Shown here: in pieces, positions 7,862 to 14,764 of the stretch
Numbering within the stretch: the stretch's first letter is position 1
Layout: each line of letters begins with the position of its first letter
Assembly (NCBI GenBank): GCA_027625125.1
Contig: JAQBXG010000008.1
Location: 1 to 17,602 of the forward strand
Direction of reading: 5' to 3'
Length of the DNA: 17,602 nucleotides
DNA from: Pseudomonadota bacterium
Lineage (GTDB): Bacteria > Pseudomonadota > Alphaproteobacteria > UBA2966 > CAIVPW01
Position numbers and translations under genes: made by a program
Notes under the pieces: generated by a model
What the model was told of the DNA's origin: nothing
Database searches by the model: none
Seen by the model: the letters and a program-made list of their open reading frames with translations, nothing else

Positions 7862-8587
7862 CTATGAGTCCCGGGGCGGTTTCGCGTCCACCGTCGTGAA
7901 GCTTGAATCGTCCTCCTTTGGCCGGTCGGACGGTGGCGGTTCGCCCTTGACCAGAAAATAAACGCGCTCGGCGATGTTCGTCACGTGATCGCCGATGCGC
8001 TCGATGTTCTTGGCGACAAACATCAAGTGCGCGCAGGGAGTGATGTTGCGCGGGTTTTCCATCATGTAGGTCAGCATTTCGCGGAACAGGCTGGTGTGGA
8101 GCTGGTCCACCTCCTCGTCGCGCTTCCATACATCCATCGCCTGTTCGGCATCGCGGGCGACATAGGCATCGAGCGCCGACTTGATCATGCCCTGGACGAT
8201 GACTCCCATGCGGACAATCGTGATCGTCGATGCGACCGGGTTGGACTTCACGATCGTCATCGTCCGTTTTGCGACATTGGTCGCAAGATCGCCGATGCGT
8301 TCGATGTCGGCGGAAATCTTCAGTCCGGCGACGACGGCCCTGAGGTCGTGGGCCATCGGCTGGCGCAGCGCCAAAAGGCGCAGCGATATTTCGTTTACTT
8401 CGGCTTCGAGCGCGTCGATCCTTGCGTCGGCGGCGATCACCCGCTCGGCCAGTTCCGCATCCCGTCGCGAAAGGGCGTCGATGGCGTCGGCCACCAGAGA
8501 CTCCGACAACCCGCCCATTTCGGCGATCTTGCGATCCAGCTCACCGAGCTGTTGATCGAATGCCCTGACGATATGTTTGTGAACCAT
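7862..8587 (-). CDS. phoU: Phosphate transport regulator PhoU
   Basis: A 241-residue all-helical cytosolic protein with two PhoU domains. Each carries the metal-binding signature: ISADIERIGDLATNVAKR (about 91-108) and VAKNIERIGDHVTNIAER (about 191-208). PhoU links PstSCAB to PhoR so that PhoR is held in phosphatase mode when phosphate is plentiful. ATG 8587 begins MVHKHIVRAFDQQL and has GAGG eight bases upstream; the longer frame overlaps pstB and lacks similarity. Gaps are 10 bp to pstB and 2 bp to phoB, so it is within one operon. The tail after residue 214 is a hydrophilic extension rich in Pro, Asp and Lys. Confidence 0.96.
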   Translation of the reverse strand: MVHKHIVRAFDQQLGELDRKIAEMGGLSESLVADAIDALSRRDAELAERVIAADARIDALEAEVNEISLRLLALRQPMAHDLRAVVAGLKISADIERIGDLATNVAKRTMTIVKSNPVASTITIVRMGVIVQGMIKSALDAYVARDAEQAMDVWKRDEEVDQLHTSLFREMLTYMMENPRNITPCAHLMFVAKNIERIGDHVTNIAERVYFLVKGEPPPSDRPKEDDSSFTTVDAKPPRDS

Positions 8588-8597
8588 CCGCGTTTCC

Positions 8598-9446
8598 TCA
8601 GCCGAACCGGCCCGTGATGTAGCCTTCGGTCCGTTCGTCGTTCGGTTTGGTGAAAATATCCTCGGTCGGACCCGCCTCGACAAGCTTGCCGAGGTGGAAA
8701 AATGCCGTCCGCTGCGAGACCCGCGCCGCCTGTTGCATCGAGTGGGTGACGATGACGATCGTATAGTTCTCGCGCAGTTCGTCCATCAGCTCTTCGATCC
8801 GCGCCGTGGCGATCGGGTCCAACGCCGAGCACGGCTCGTCCATCAGGATGACTTCGGGATCGACCGCCAGCGCGCGGGCGATGCACAACCGCTGCTGCTG
8901 TCCTCCCGACAGCGACGTTCCCGGTTGGTGCTGGCGGTCCTTGACCTCCTCCCACAGCGCCGCCTTGCGCAACGTGCGCTCGACGATGTCATTCAATTCG
9001 TCGCGAGACCTTGCAAGCCCGTGGATGCGCGGGCCGTAGGCGACGTTTTCCCACACCGATTTCGGAAACGGATTGGGTTTCTGAAATACCATGCCGATGC
9101 GCGCCCGCAGTTCCACCGGGTCCACCGACGGGTGGTTGACGTCACTGCCGTCCAGCAGCACCTCGCCGCTGACGCGGCAACCGGGGATGGGATCGTTCAT
9201 GCGGTTGAGGCAGCGGATGAACGTCGATTTTCCGCAACCGGACGGGCCGATCAGCGACGTGACCTCGTTCTGGTTGATTTCCAGATCGACGTCGAAGATC
9301 GCCTGCGCGTCGCCATAAAACACCGAAACCTTGTTGGCGCGGAGCTTGACCGGCGGATCGACCGCCGCCGCGGCGGATTCGGCCGCCATCATCGGCTCGG
9401 CAGCGGATGATCGCGGAGCGGACGCAGCCTGGTTCGGCAAAGGCAT
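8598..9446 (-). CDS. pstB: Phosphate ABC transporter ATP-binding protein PstB
   Basis: The 282-residue ATPase of the high-affinity phosphate importer. Walker A is GPSGCGKST (67-75), the Q-loop lies in MVFQKPNPFPKSVWENVAYG, the ABC signature is LSGGQQQR (179-186), Walker B is VILMDEPCSALDP, and the H-loop histidine is H235 in VTHSMQQAARVS. MVFQKPNPFP and the MNDPIPG region (about 83-89) are particular to PstB among ABC ATPases. Residues 1-30 are an Ala/Pro-rich extension, common in alphaproteobacterial PstB. The ATG lies 4 bp after the pstA stop. It should pair with PstA and PstC at the inner membrane. Confidence 0.97.
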   Translation of the reverse strand: MPLPNQAASAPRSSAAEPMMAAESAAAAVDPPVKLRANKVSVFYGDAQAIFDVDLEINQNEVTSLIGPSGCGKSTFIRCLNRMNDPIPGCRVSGEVLLDGSDVNHPSVDPVELRARIGMVFQKPNPFPKSVWENVAYGPRIHGLARSRDELNDIVERTLRKAALWEEVKDRQHQPGTSLSGGQQQRLCIARALAVDPEVILMDEPCSALDPIATARIEELMDELRENYTIVIVTHSMQQAARVSQRTAFFHLGKLVEAGPTEDIFTKPNDERTEGYITGRFG

Positions 9447-9450
9447 TGCG

Positions 9451-10740
9451 TTACCATCTTACTTCGAAGCGTTTGCGCAAGAACACCGCCAGCCCGTTCA
9501 TCGCGATCAGAAACCCCAGCAATACCACGGTTGCGGCGGCGGTGCGTTCGACAAACGCGCGTTCGGGAGCGTCGGACCACAGGTACACCTGAATCGGCAG
9601 CGCGGTCGCCGGGTCGGTAAAGCCAGTCGGGACATCGACGACAAACGCGACCATGCCGATCATCAACAACGGCGCCGATTCCCCCAGCGCCCGCGACATG
9701 CCGATGATCGTGCCGGTCAGGATTCCCGGCAGCGCCAGCGGGAACACATGGTGAAACACCGTCTGGATCGGCGATGCACCAACGCCGAGCGCCGCCTGGC
9801 GGATTGACGGCGGCACACCGGCCAGCGACGCCCGCGCGGCGATGATGATCGTCGGCAACGTCATCAGCGCCAGCACCATGCCGCCGACCAGCGGCGCGGA
9901 GCGCGGCAGCCCGAGGAAGTTCAGATACACGGCCAGACCCAGAAGGCCGAAGACGATCGACGGCACCGCGGCGAGATTGTTGATGTTGACCTCGATCAGG
10001 TTCGTCCAACGGTTCTTTGGCGCGAATTCTTCCAGATAGACGGCGGCCGCGGCGCCGATCGGAAACGCCAGCACCAGGGTCACCAGCAGCAACAGCGCCG
10101 AGCCGACCACCGCCCCAAGGATGCCGGCGGATTCCGGGTCGCGGGAGTCGCCCGACGTGAAGAACGTCGTGTTGAATGCGAACGCGACCCTGCCTTCCGC
10201 CGCCAGGGCGTCGACCCACGCAATCTGTTGGTCGCTGACGCGGCGCTGGTCTTCGGGCACGTCCCGGGAAATGCGGCCCTTGTGCAGCATGTCGATCTCG
10301 GCGGCAGCCAGCAGGTCGATGTCGATGGTCCTGCCGATCCAGTCCGGGTGGGTGACAAGATGATCGGCGAGTTCGAACGTGGCGCCGGTGCTGACCAGGG
10401 CATAGAGCTTGCGCAGGTCGGAGCGGCCGGTGATGTCCGGGAACCGTTGGCGAAGGGATTCGCGAATGACCGCGTTGGTGTTCGCCCGCCGCAGTTCTTC
10501 GGGATCGCGCATGCCGGACGGATCCAGCACTTCGGGATCGAGATACAGATTGAGGGTGATCCGGGTCTGGACGAATGCGCCATATCCCTGGGTGATGACG
10601 GACGCGAAGAGGCCCGCCAGGGCCAGCAACGCAAGCAGCACGGCGCCGATGCCCATTGCGCGGAACCTGCGCTCCGCCGCGTGCCGCCGCTTCAGCCCGG
10701 CCCGCACCTGTTGGTGCGTCGATCGCGGCGCGCCGCTCAC
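9451..10740 (-). CDS. pstA: Phosphate ABC transporter permease PstA
   Basis: A 429-residue inner-membrane permease. It has one membrane segment near residues 32-52, a long periplasmic domain of about 150 residues of the DUF3333 type that precedes PstA in many alphaproteobacteria, then the usual six-helix core. Core landmarks are EFAPKNRWTNLIEVNINNLA, AVPSIVFGLLGLAVYL and ARASLAGVPPSIRQAALGVG; the EAA-like loop continues to HHVFPLALPGILTG, and MSRALGESAPLLMIG follows. GTG 10740 overlaps the pstC stop as GTGA, indicating coupled translation. It partners PstC; length exceeds E. coli PstA because of the inserted N-terminal domain. Confidence 0.96.
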   Translation of the reverse strand: MSGAPRSTHQQVRAGLKRRHAAERRFRAMGIGAVLLALLALAGLFASVITQGYGAFVQTRITLNLYLDPEVLDPSGMRDPEELRRANTNAVIRESLRQRFPDITGRSDLRKLYALVSTGATFELADHLVTHPDWIGRTIDIDLLAAAEIDMLHKGRISRDVPEDQRRVSDQQIAWVDALAAEGRVAFAFNTTFFTSGDSRDPESAGILGAVVGSALLLLVTLVLAFPIGAAAAVYLEEFAPKNRWTNLIEVNINNLAAVPSIVFGLLGLAVYLNFLGLPRSAPLVGGMVLALMTLPTIIIAARASLAGVPPSIRQAALGVGASPIQTVFHHVFPLALPGILTGTIIGMSRALGESAPLLMIGMVAFVVDVPTGFTDPATALPIQVYLWSDAPERAFVERTAAATVVLLGFLIAMNGLAVFLRKRFEVRW

Positions 10741-11975
10741 TCGTAGGCCTCGCGGTATCTGCGGACCACTTCGAGGGCGAGGACGTTCAGCGCCAGGGTG
10801 ACGAAAAAGAGCACCAGACCCAAGCCGAACGCCGCCAGGGTCTTGGCGGAATCGAACTCCTGGTCGCCGGTGAGCAACGTTACGATCTGTACGGTCACCG
10901 TCGTCACCGCCGCGAACGGGTTTGCCGTCAGGTTCGCGGCAAGCCCCGCCGCCATGACGACGATCATCGTCTCGCCAATGGCGCGGGAGATCGCCAGCAT
11001 CAAGCCGCCCATGACGCCCGGAAGCGCCGCCGGCAACACGACCCTTTGCACCGTTTCGGCTTTGGTCGCGCCCAGGGCCATCGACCCGTATCGCATGCTG
11101 TCGGGCACCGCGCGAAACACATCGTCGGACAGCGACGACACAAACGGAATGATCATCACGCCCATCACGACCCCGGCGGCCAGCGCGCTTTCCGAAGAAA
11201 CCCCAAGCCCGAAGAAGGAACCAAGGTCACGAAGCGCCGGCGCCAGCGTCGTCGCGGCGAAGAAGCCGTAGACGACGGTCGGCACCCCGGCCAGGATTTC
11301 GAGGATCGGCTTTACCGTCGCGCGCACGTTGGGGGCCGCGTATTCGGACATCCAGATTGCCGACAGCAGGCCGACCGGCGCCGCGACCAGCATGGCGATC
11401 AACGAGATCAGCAGCGTCCCGGCGAAAACCGGCACCGCGCCGAATGCGCCGCTGGACGCCACCTGGTCCTCGCGAATGGCGATCTGCGGACTCCAGTGCA
11501 GCCCGAACAGAAACTCGTGCAGCGGCACAAGCGAGAAGAACCGGATCGATTCCAGCAGCAGCGACAGCACGATGCCGGCGGTGGTGACGACCGCGACGGC
11601 CGACGCCAGAAGCAACAGGTTGCGCAACACCGTTTCGAACTGGTTGCGGGCGCGCAACTGCGGCGTGATGCGGCGCACGCCCCAGGTGAGGCCGACGATG
11701 GCGACCGCCAGCGGCACGGCGATGCCCGCCCAGGCGGCGGCGGCGGACATGCCCTCGCCCGCGCCGCCAAGGCGCGCCTGTACCACGGCCCACAGTAGCA
11801 GGACGACGATGCCCGGGCCGCCGGTCCACGCCGCCACCAGCATGCCGTGGTGCCGCGCGCGGGAATGCAGCCGGCGGCCGGACGCCGATGCCACCGCGGC
11901 GGCCCTGGCGCGGCCCCACAGAAACCCCAGTCCCGCGAACGCCACCAGAACCGCAAGCAGGATGGAAAACTGCAT
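10737..11975 (-). CDS. pstC: Phosphate ABC transporter permease PstC
   Basis: A 412-residue permease, longer than the E. coli protein because of about 115 extra N-terminal residues carrying three more hydrophobic segments, as in other alphaproteobacterial PstC. The core contains FLFGLHWSPQ, YAAPNVRATVKPILEILAGV followed by PTVVYGFFA, and DVFRAVPDSMRYGSMALGAT with VVLPAALPGVMGG. Next comes AISRAIGETMIVVMAAGL, the paired helix motif of phosphate permeases. ATG 11975 is preferred to the adjoining TTG 11978; the SD is weak. It is the first gene behind the Pho box promoter, about 30 nt from the expected transcript start. No pstS lies in the window. Confidence 0.95.
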   Translation of the reverse strand: MQFSILLAVLVAFAGLGFLWGRARAAAVASASGRRLHSRARHHGMLVAAWTGGPGIVVLLLWAVVQARLGGAGEGMSAAAAWAGIAVPLAVAIVGLTWGVRRITPQLRARNQFETVLRNLLLLASAVAVVTTAGIVLSLLLESIRFFSLVPLHEFLFGLHWSPQIAIREDQVASSGAFGAVPVFAGTLLISLIAMLVAAPVGLLSAIWMSEYAAPNVRATVKPILEILAGVPTVVYGFFAATTLAPALRDLGSFFGLGVSSESALAAGVVMGVMIIPFVSSLSDDVFRAVPDSMRYGSMALGATKAETVQRVVLPAALPGVMGGLMLAISRAIGETMIVVMAAGLAANLTANPFAAVTTVTVQIVTLLTGDQEFDSAKTLAAFGLGLVLFFVTLALNVLALEVVRRYREAYE

Positions 11976-12014
11976 CAATTGTCCGTGCTGTCGGCGGCGG
12001 AAACGCGTGCGGCC

Positions 12015-12048
12015 TTTATACGGTGCGGAGATGACGGTTTGATGACAC
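12015..12048 (-). promoter_or_regulatory. Pho box with -10 element upstream of pstC
   Basis: On the minus strand GTGTCATCAAACCGTCAT (12048 down to 12031) is a 7-4-7 direct repeat, close to the PhoB consensus CTGTCAT-N4-CTGTCAT. TATAAA (12020-12015) follows after exactly 10 bp, the same Pho box to -10 distance I recall for E. coli phoA. The PhoB site would replace the -35. Transcription would start near 12007, giving a leader of about 30 nt to the pstC ATG. The site lies wholly in the 100-bp gap after phoR, so it should drive pstC-pstA-pstB-phoU-phoB separately from phoR. Confidence 0.82.
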
Positions 12049-12075
12049 CGCCGGAACGGGCGAACCCCGCGCCGC

Positions 12076-13146
12076 TCAGACCGACGGCAGCAGCACCGTG
12101 AAGGTCGAGCCGTCGCCCGCCTTGCTTTGGACCAACAGCCGCCCGCGATGGCGGTTCAGGATATGCTTGACGATCGCAAGGCCGAGGCCGGTCCCGCCCG
12201 CCTCGCGGGAACGCGCCTTGTCCACCCGGTAAAACCGTTCGGTCAGGCGCGGTAGATGCTCGCGGGCGATGCCCGGCCCCTGGTCGGCGACCGCCACCGA
12301 AATGCCCGCCCGGCCCAGGTCCGGCAGCCGTGGTTCGGGCCGCGCGGTGACACGCACGACCGAGCCGCGGCCGCCATAGGCAATCGCGTTTTCCAGCAGG
12401 TTTCGGAACACCTGCGCGAGCTGGCCCTCGTCGCCCGGCGTCTGCGGCAGATCGTCGGGGAGGTCGAGCACGACCTCGATGCCGGCCGCGGCCGACCCTG
12501 GACCCAGCGCCTCGGCGACGCCGCGCACGACGGCGGCGATTTCCACGTTTTCCGAAGGCGCGACATGTTCGTTCACCTCAATCGCCGACAGCGACAGCAG
12601 GTCTTCGATCAGCCGCGCCATGCGGCCGCCCTCGGCGGCCATCATCTCCAGGAACCGGTCCTGCACCGCCTGGTCGTCCCTGGCCGGGCCGCGCAGGGTT
12701 TCAATGAATCCGACCAGGGCCGAAAGCGGCGACCGCAATTCATGGGAGGCGTTGGCGACGAAATCGGCGCGCATCTGTTCGGCACGGCGTTCGGCGGTGA
12801 TGTCGTGGAACACCAGCGCCGCGCCGCGCCGGCCCAATTCGCCCGGCATCAGCTGCGATTCCAGCGGCGCGACGCGCAGTTTGAACGTGCGCGCCGCCGC
12901 AGCCGGAATCGCGACCTCGACCGTCGCGGTGCCGCCGCCCGCCAGCACGCGATCCACGGCGGCCAGCGCCCCCGGGTGACGGAACGACAGCGCCAGCGCG
13001 CGGCCCGGATAGGTGACGCCGATCTCCCGTTCGGCCGCACGGTTTGCGGCAAGGACATTGCCGAGGTGATTCACCAGAACCACAGGCTCGGGGAGGCTGT
13101 CCAGAATCCCGGCTTGCAGCTCCGAAAGATCGCTGCGTTGGTTCAT
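12076..13146 (-). CDS. phoR: Phosphate regulon sensor kinase PhoR, no membrane segment
   Basis: A 356-residue sensor histidine kinase. Residues about 10-120 form a PAS domain (ILDSLPEPVVLVNHLGNVLAANRA), followed by HisKA with H135 in DFVANASHELRSPLSALVGF and HATPase_c. That domain has N253 in LLENAIAYGG, DQGPGIA (288-294), the FYRVDKARSREAGGTGLGLA segment (about 305-324) and AIVKHI. Position beside pst-phoU-phoB assigns it as PhoR, controlling PhoB. ATG 13146 has GGAG nine bases upstream. Upstream in-frame codons are arginine/alanine-rich, without hydrophobic stretches, so the usual one or two N-terminal membrane helices are absent and the kinase appears soluble. Signals would then have to come through PhoU or Pst contacts. 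Confidence 0.93.
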   Translation of the reverse strand: MNQRSDLSELQAGILDSLPEPVVLVNHLGNVLAANRAAEREIGVTYPGRALALSFRHPGALAAVDRVLAGGGTATVEVAIPAAAARTFKLRVAPLESQLMPGELGRRGAALVFHDITAERRAEQMRADFVANASHELRSPLSALVGFIETLRGPARDDQAVQDRFLEMMAAEGGRMARLIEDLLSLSAIEVNEHVAPSENVEIAAVVRGVAEALGPGSAAAGIEVVLDLPDDLPQTPGDEGQLAQVFRNLLENAIAYGGRGSVVRVTARPEPRLPDLGRAGISVAVADQGPGIAREHLPRLTERFYRVDKARSREAGGTGLGLAIVKHILNRHRGRLLVQSKAGDGSTFTVLLPSV

Positions 13147-13262
13147 GGGCTGATTTCTCCGGACGGGTCCGCGCGGCGCGCGCGCCGCCGCCAATGTACC
13201 GCTTCGGGGCGATCCTTGCAGGAGGGGGCCGGTCGCGGCCTCACGGCAAAGCCCGGCGGCAC
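13147..13262. other. phoR upstream region, no gene seen
   Basis: 116 bp between the phoR start and repeat copy A. It contains the phoR SD and a self-complementary GC run (GCGGCGCGCGCGCCGC, 13173-13188). I see no Pho box and no convincing -35/-10 pair, so phoR may be transcribed from within or beyond the repeat. Confidence 0.5.
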
Positions 13263-13393
13263 CTCGTGGTGCGATTCCAGCGCCTCGCACCACGAGCTCG
13301 AGTGATGGTGGATCAAAGGCTCCAGGCGCCTGAAGTCGGTATGCCGTGCGTCCGCAGGCGTTGCCGGACGTAAGGGTTTGGTTTGATCCACTA
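13263..13393 (-). repeat. Repeat copy A, 129 nt, two hairpins
   Basis: Read on the minus strand it begins at the TAG stop of the Sel1 gene (TAGTGGATCAAACC). TGGATCAAA (13390-13382) and TTTGATCCA (13317-13309) form a perfect 9-bp inverted pair 82 nt across. Eleven bases later comes a perfect 12-bp stem, CTCGTGGTGCGA/TCGCACCACGAG, with a 10-nt loop (plus-strand span 13263-13296). Copy C has identical length with 27 differences (79% identity by hand count). No T-run follows the second hairpin, so it is not a standard intrinsic terminator. It lies between the Sel1 gene and phoR, both on the minus strand. Confidence 0.9.
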
Positions 13394-14053
13394 GCGCGCG
13401 GGCGCCGGGTGGGCCAGGAGCCAGGCCGTCGCCGCCGCCTCGGCCGCCACCGCCTGGTCGGCGGTCAGTTCCCGTTCGGTAAAGTTGCGGGCCGGAATCG
13501 CATCGGCGTAGCCGAGCCGGGCGGCGACCCAAAACCATTGCAGCGCCAACGGGAGATCCACCGCGACGCCGTCGCCTTCGTGCAGCGCCGTCCCCAGCTC
13601 GAACGCCGCCGCGGCGACCCGGCCTTCGGCGGCCCGTGCAAACCACGCAAACGCCGCCGCCGCATCCGCGGCAACGCCGTCGCCACGCTGCAACGCCATC
13701 CCGACCGCGTACTGCGCCAGCGAATGATCCTGTTCCGCCGCCGCGACATACAGCGCATAGGCGGCGGCCATGTCCCGGGGCACCCCCGCGCCGCGCGCAT
13801 GCATCAGGCCCAGGTTGTACTGCGACGGCGCATGGCCGGCCTCGGCCAACGGCGCCCAGGCTTCGCGGGCGGCGTCGAACTGTCCGCCCCGGGCCGCGCG
13901 CATGCCGGCGTCGAAGGCGGTCTGCGCTTCGGTCGCCGCCGCCGGCCCCAGCCCCGCGGCAATCCCCGCCGCCGCGATCAGGATCGCGAACACGTGACTC
14001 CCGTTGATTCGCGGAAATGCCCGCCGGAATCCATGTATGCGGCTCTTGATCAT
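13391..14053 (-). CDS. Secreted Sel1-like repeat protein
   Basis: A 220-residue protein with an N-terminal signal peptide: basic start MIKSRIHGFRRAF, hydrophobic core VFAILIAAAGIAAGLG, and a probable cut near AAATEAQ. The mature part carries tandem SLR units of about 36 residues, for example SQYNLGLMHARGAGVPRDMA, AQYAVGMALQRGDGVAADAA and AAFELGTALHEGDGVAVDLP. Sel1 repeats form helical solenoids used for protein-protein contacts, often in the periplasm; the partner is not evident. ATG 14053 starts the signal peptide; the SD is poor. Only 15 bp separate it from the divergent DUF427 start. Its TAG stop is the first part of repeat copy A, which may have set the present C-terminus (HPAPAR). Confidence 0.85.
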   Translation of the reverse strand: MIKSRIHGFRRAFPRINGSHVFAILIAAAGIAAGLGPAAATEAQTAFDAGMRAARGGQFDAAREAWAPLAEAGHAPSQYNLGLMHARGAGVPRDMAAAYALYVAAAEQDHSLAQYAVGMALQRGDGVAADAAAAFAWFARAAEGRVAAAAFELGTALHEGDGVAVDLPLALQWFWVAARLGYADAIPARNFTERELTADQAVAAEAAATAWLLAHPAPAR

Positions 14054-14068
14054 GGAAGGTTCCCGAAA

Positions 14069-14353
14069 ATGGCAAAGGCAATCTGGAACGGCACGGTCGT
14101 GGCCGAATCCGATACCTTCGAGACGGTAGAAGGAAACATATACTTTCCGGCGGCCAGCGTCCGGCGCGAGCTGTTGAAGGACAGCGAGACGACCAGCTTC
14201 TGCGGCTGGAAAGGCGATCGCGCCTATTGATCGCTGGAGGTGGACGGCGAGACGCTGGAGGACGCCGCCTGGACCTATGCAGCGCCGAAGCCCGAGGCCC
14301 GCAACATCCGGGGCCATATCGCGTTCTGGAAGGGGGTCCGGGTCGAGCCGTAG
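14069..14353 (+). pseudogene. DUF427 family protein with an in-frame TGA
   Basis: The frame reads as a full 94-residue DUF427 protein: MAKAIWNGTVVAESDTFETV, EGNIYFPAASVRRELL, then CGWKGDRAY, TGA at 14228-14230 (codon 54), then SLEVDGETLEDAAWTYAAPK and IRGHIAFWKGVRVEP. Both halves match the family with no frame change and the length is normal, so only one codon is wrong; relatives usually have an aromatic residue there (YY or YW). GGAAGG precedes the ATG by nine bases. Other genes here end in TGA (dppB, pstC, the FtsX gene), so TGA is not a sense codon generally. It may be a nonsense mutation, a base-call error, readthrough or, less likely, selenocysteine. Without readthrough a 53-residue product would form. 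DUF427 function is not established. Confidence 0.85.
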
Positions 14354-14409
14354 GCCGCGGCGCCGCCGCCGCCCATAGCCGTTTCGGCCGGACGCGCCAC
14401 TGAAATGCA

Positions 14410-14439
14410 AAGAACCCCGGGGTTGCCCCCGGGGTTCTT
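14410..14439. terminator. Strong hairpin between DUF427 gene and pqqA
   Basis: A perfect 13-bp stem (AAGAACCCCGGGG and its complement) with loop TTGC. It lies between two convergent genes. The minus strand shows a modest T-rich stretch after it (TTCTTTGCATTT), so it best suits the pqqA transcript; the plus strand continues TTCTTCG. It probably ends, or sharply reduces, transcription past pqqA. Confidence 0.75.
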
Positions 14440-14459
14440 CGTATCGATCTGCTGAGAGC

Positions 14460-14537
14460 TTAGAGCTCGGCGCAGGCGTAGCAGTTGATTTCCATGCCAA
14501 CCGCGATCACGGCAATCTTCGGTGTCTTCCAAGCCAT
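14460..14537 (-). CDS. pqqA: PqqA, precursor peptide of pyrroloquinoline quinone
   Basis: A 25-residue peptide beginning MAWKTPKIAVIAVG and ending MEINCYACAEL. PqqA supplies the Glu and Tyr that PqqE and later enzymes cross-link to make PQQ; the required spacing E-x3-Y is met exactly by E16 and Y20. The start is firm: AGGAG six bases before ATG. Length and the MxW-P opening fit alphaproteobacterial PqqA. It is odd that Y20 is flanked by C19 and C22 (CYAC, a CxxC). No pqqB, C, D or E is in the window: downstream is a terminator hairpin, upstream an unrelated gene. It is therefore an orphan or second pqqA copy, expressed alone. Confidence 0.86.
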   Translation of the reverse strand: MAWKTPKIAVIAVGMEINCYACAEL

Positions 14538-14764
14538 TTTGATCTCCTGTTTGTTCTGTACCCGGGAAATGCCCCGGCGCTCAAATCCAAGGCCTACAAT
14601 ATTGATCCAGGTTGGAAAGGCCATCTATCGGCGGCATAGGCCGTGCCGCCTATGCCGCCCATAGGTGATCCTTATGGCCGCGACGCGGCCGGCGGCGGCC
14701 GGAAACAACCACGCCCGGCTGAAAAAACGGCCGGGCGCAAGGGTTTGCCAAGATCGGCGGCGGC
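14538..14764. other. Intergenic region upstream of pqqA with two hairpins
   Basis: 227 bp on the pqqA leader side. It contains a perfect 12-bp inverted repeat GGCGGCATAGGC/GCCTATGCCGCC with 6-nt loop (14630-14659). It also contains an 8-bp stem CGCCCGGC/GCCGGGCG with a 10-nt A-rich loop (14712-14737) just after the preceding minus-strand gene. The second may act as that gene's terminator. No clear promoter for pqqA was identified; the T/A-rich ATCAATATTGTAGG near 14600 is the best region. Confidence 0.5.

Noticed and set aside
13173..13188. 16-nt perfect palindrome GCGGCGCGCGCGCCGC as an operator
   Set aside because: Alternating GC runs like this are common by chance in this base composition and it has no loop or recurrence.
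13263..13296. Second repeat hairpin as an intrinsic terminator
   Set aside because: The stem is strong but no U-tract follows on either strand; a terminator role remains only a possibility.
13350..13393. CRISPR-like array from the repeated blocks
   Set aside because: Units are about 98-129 nt, contiguous or far apart, with no short repeats separated by unique spacers and no cas genes.
14231..14290. SECIS element after the DUF427 TGA
   Set aside because: Only a 5-bp stem with a 13-nt loop is available, without the small GU-bearing apical loop expected; other genes end in TGA.
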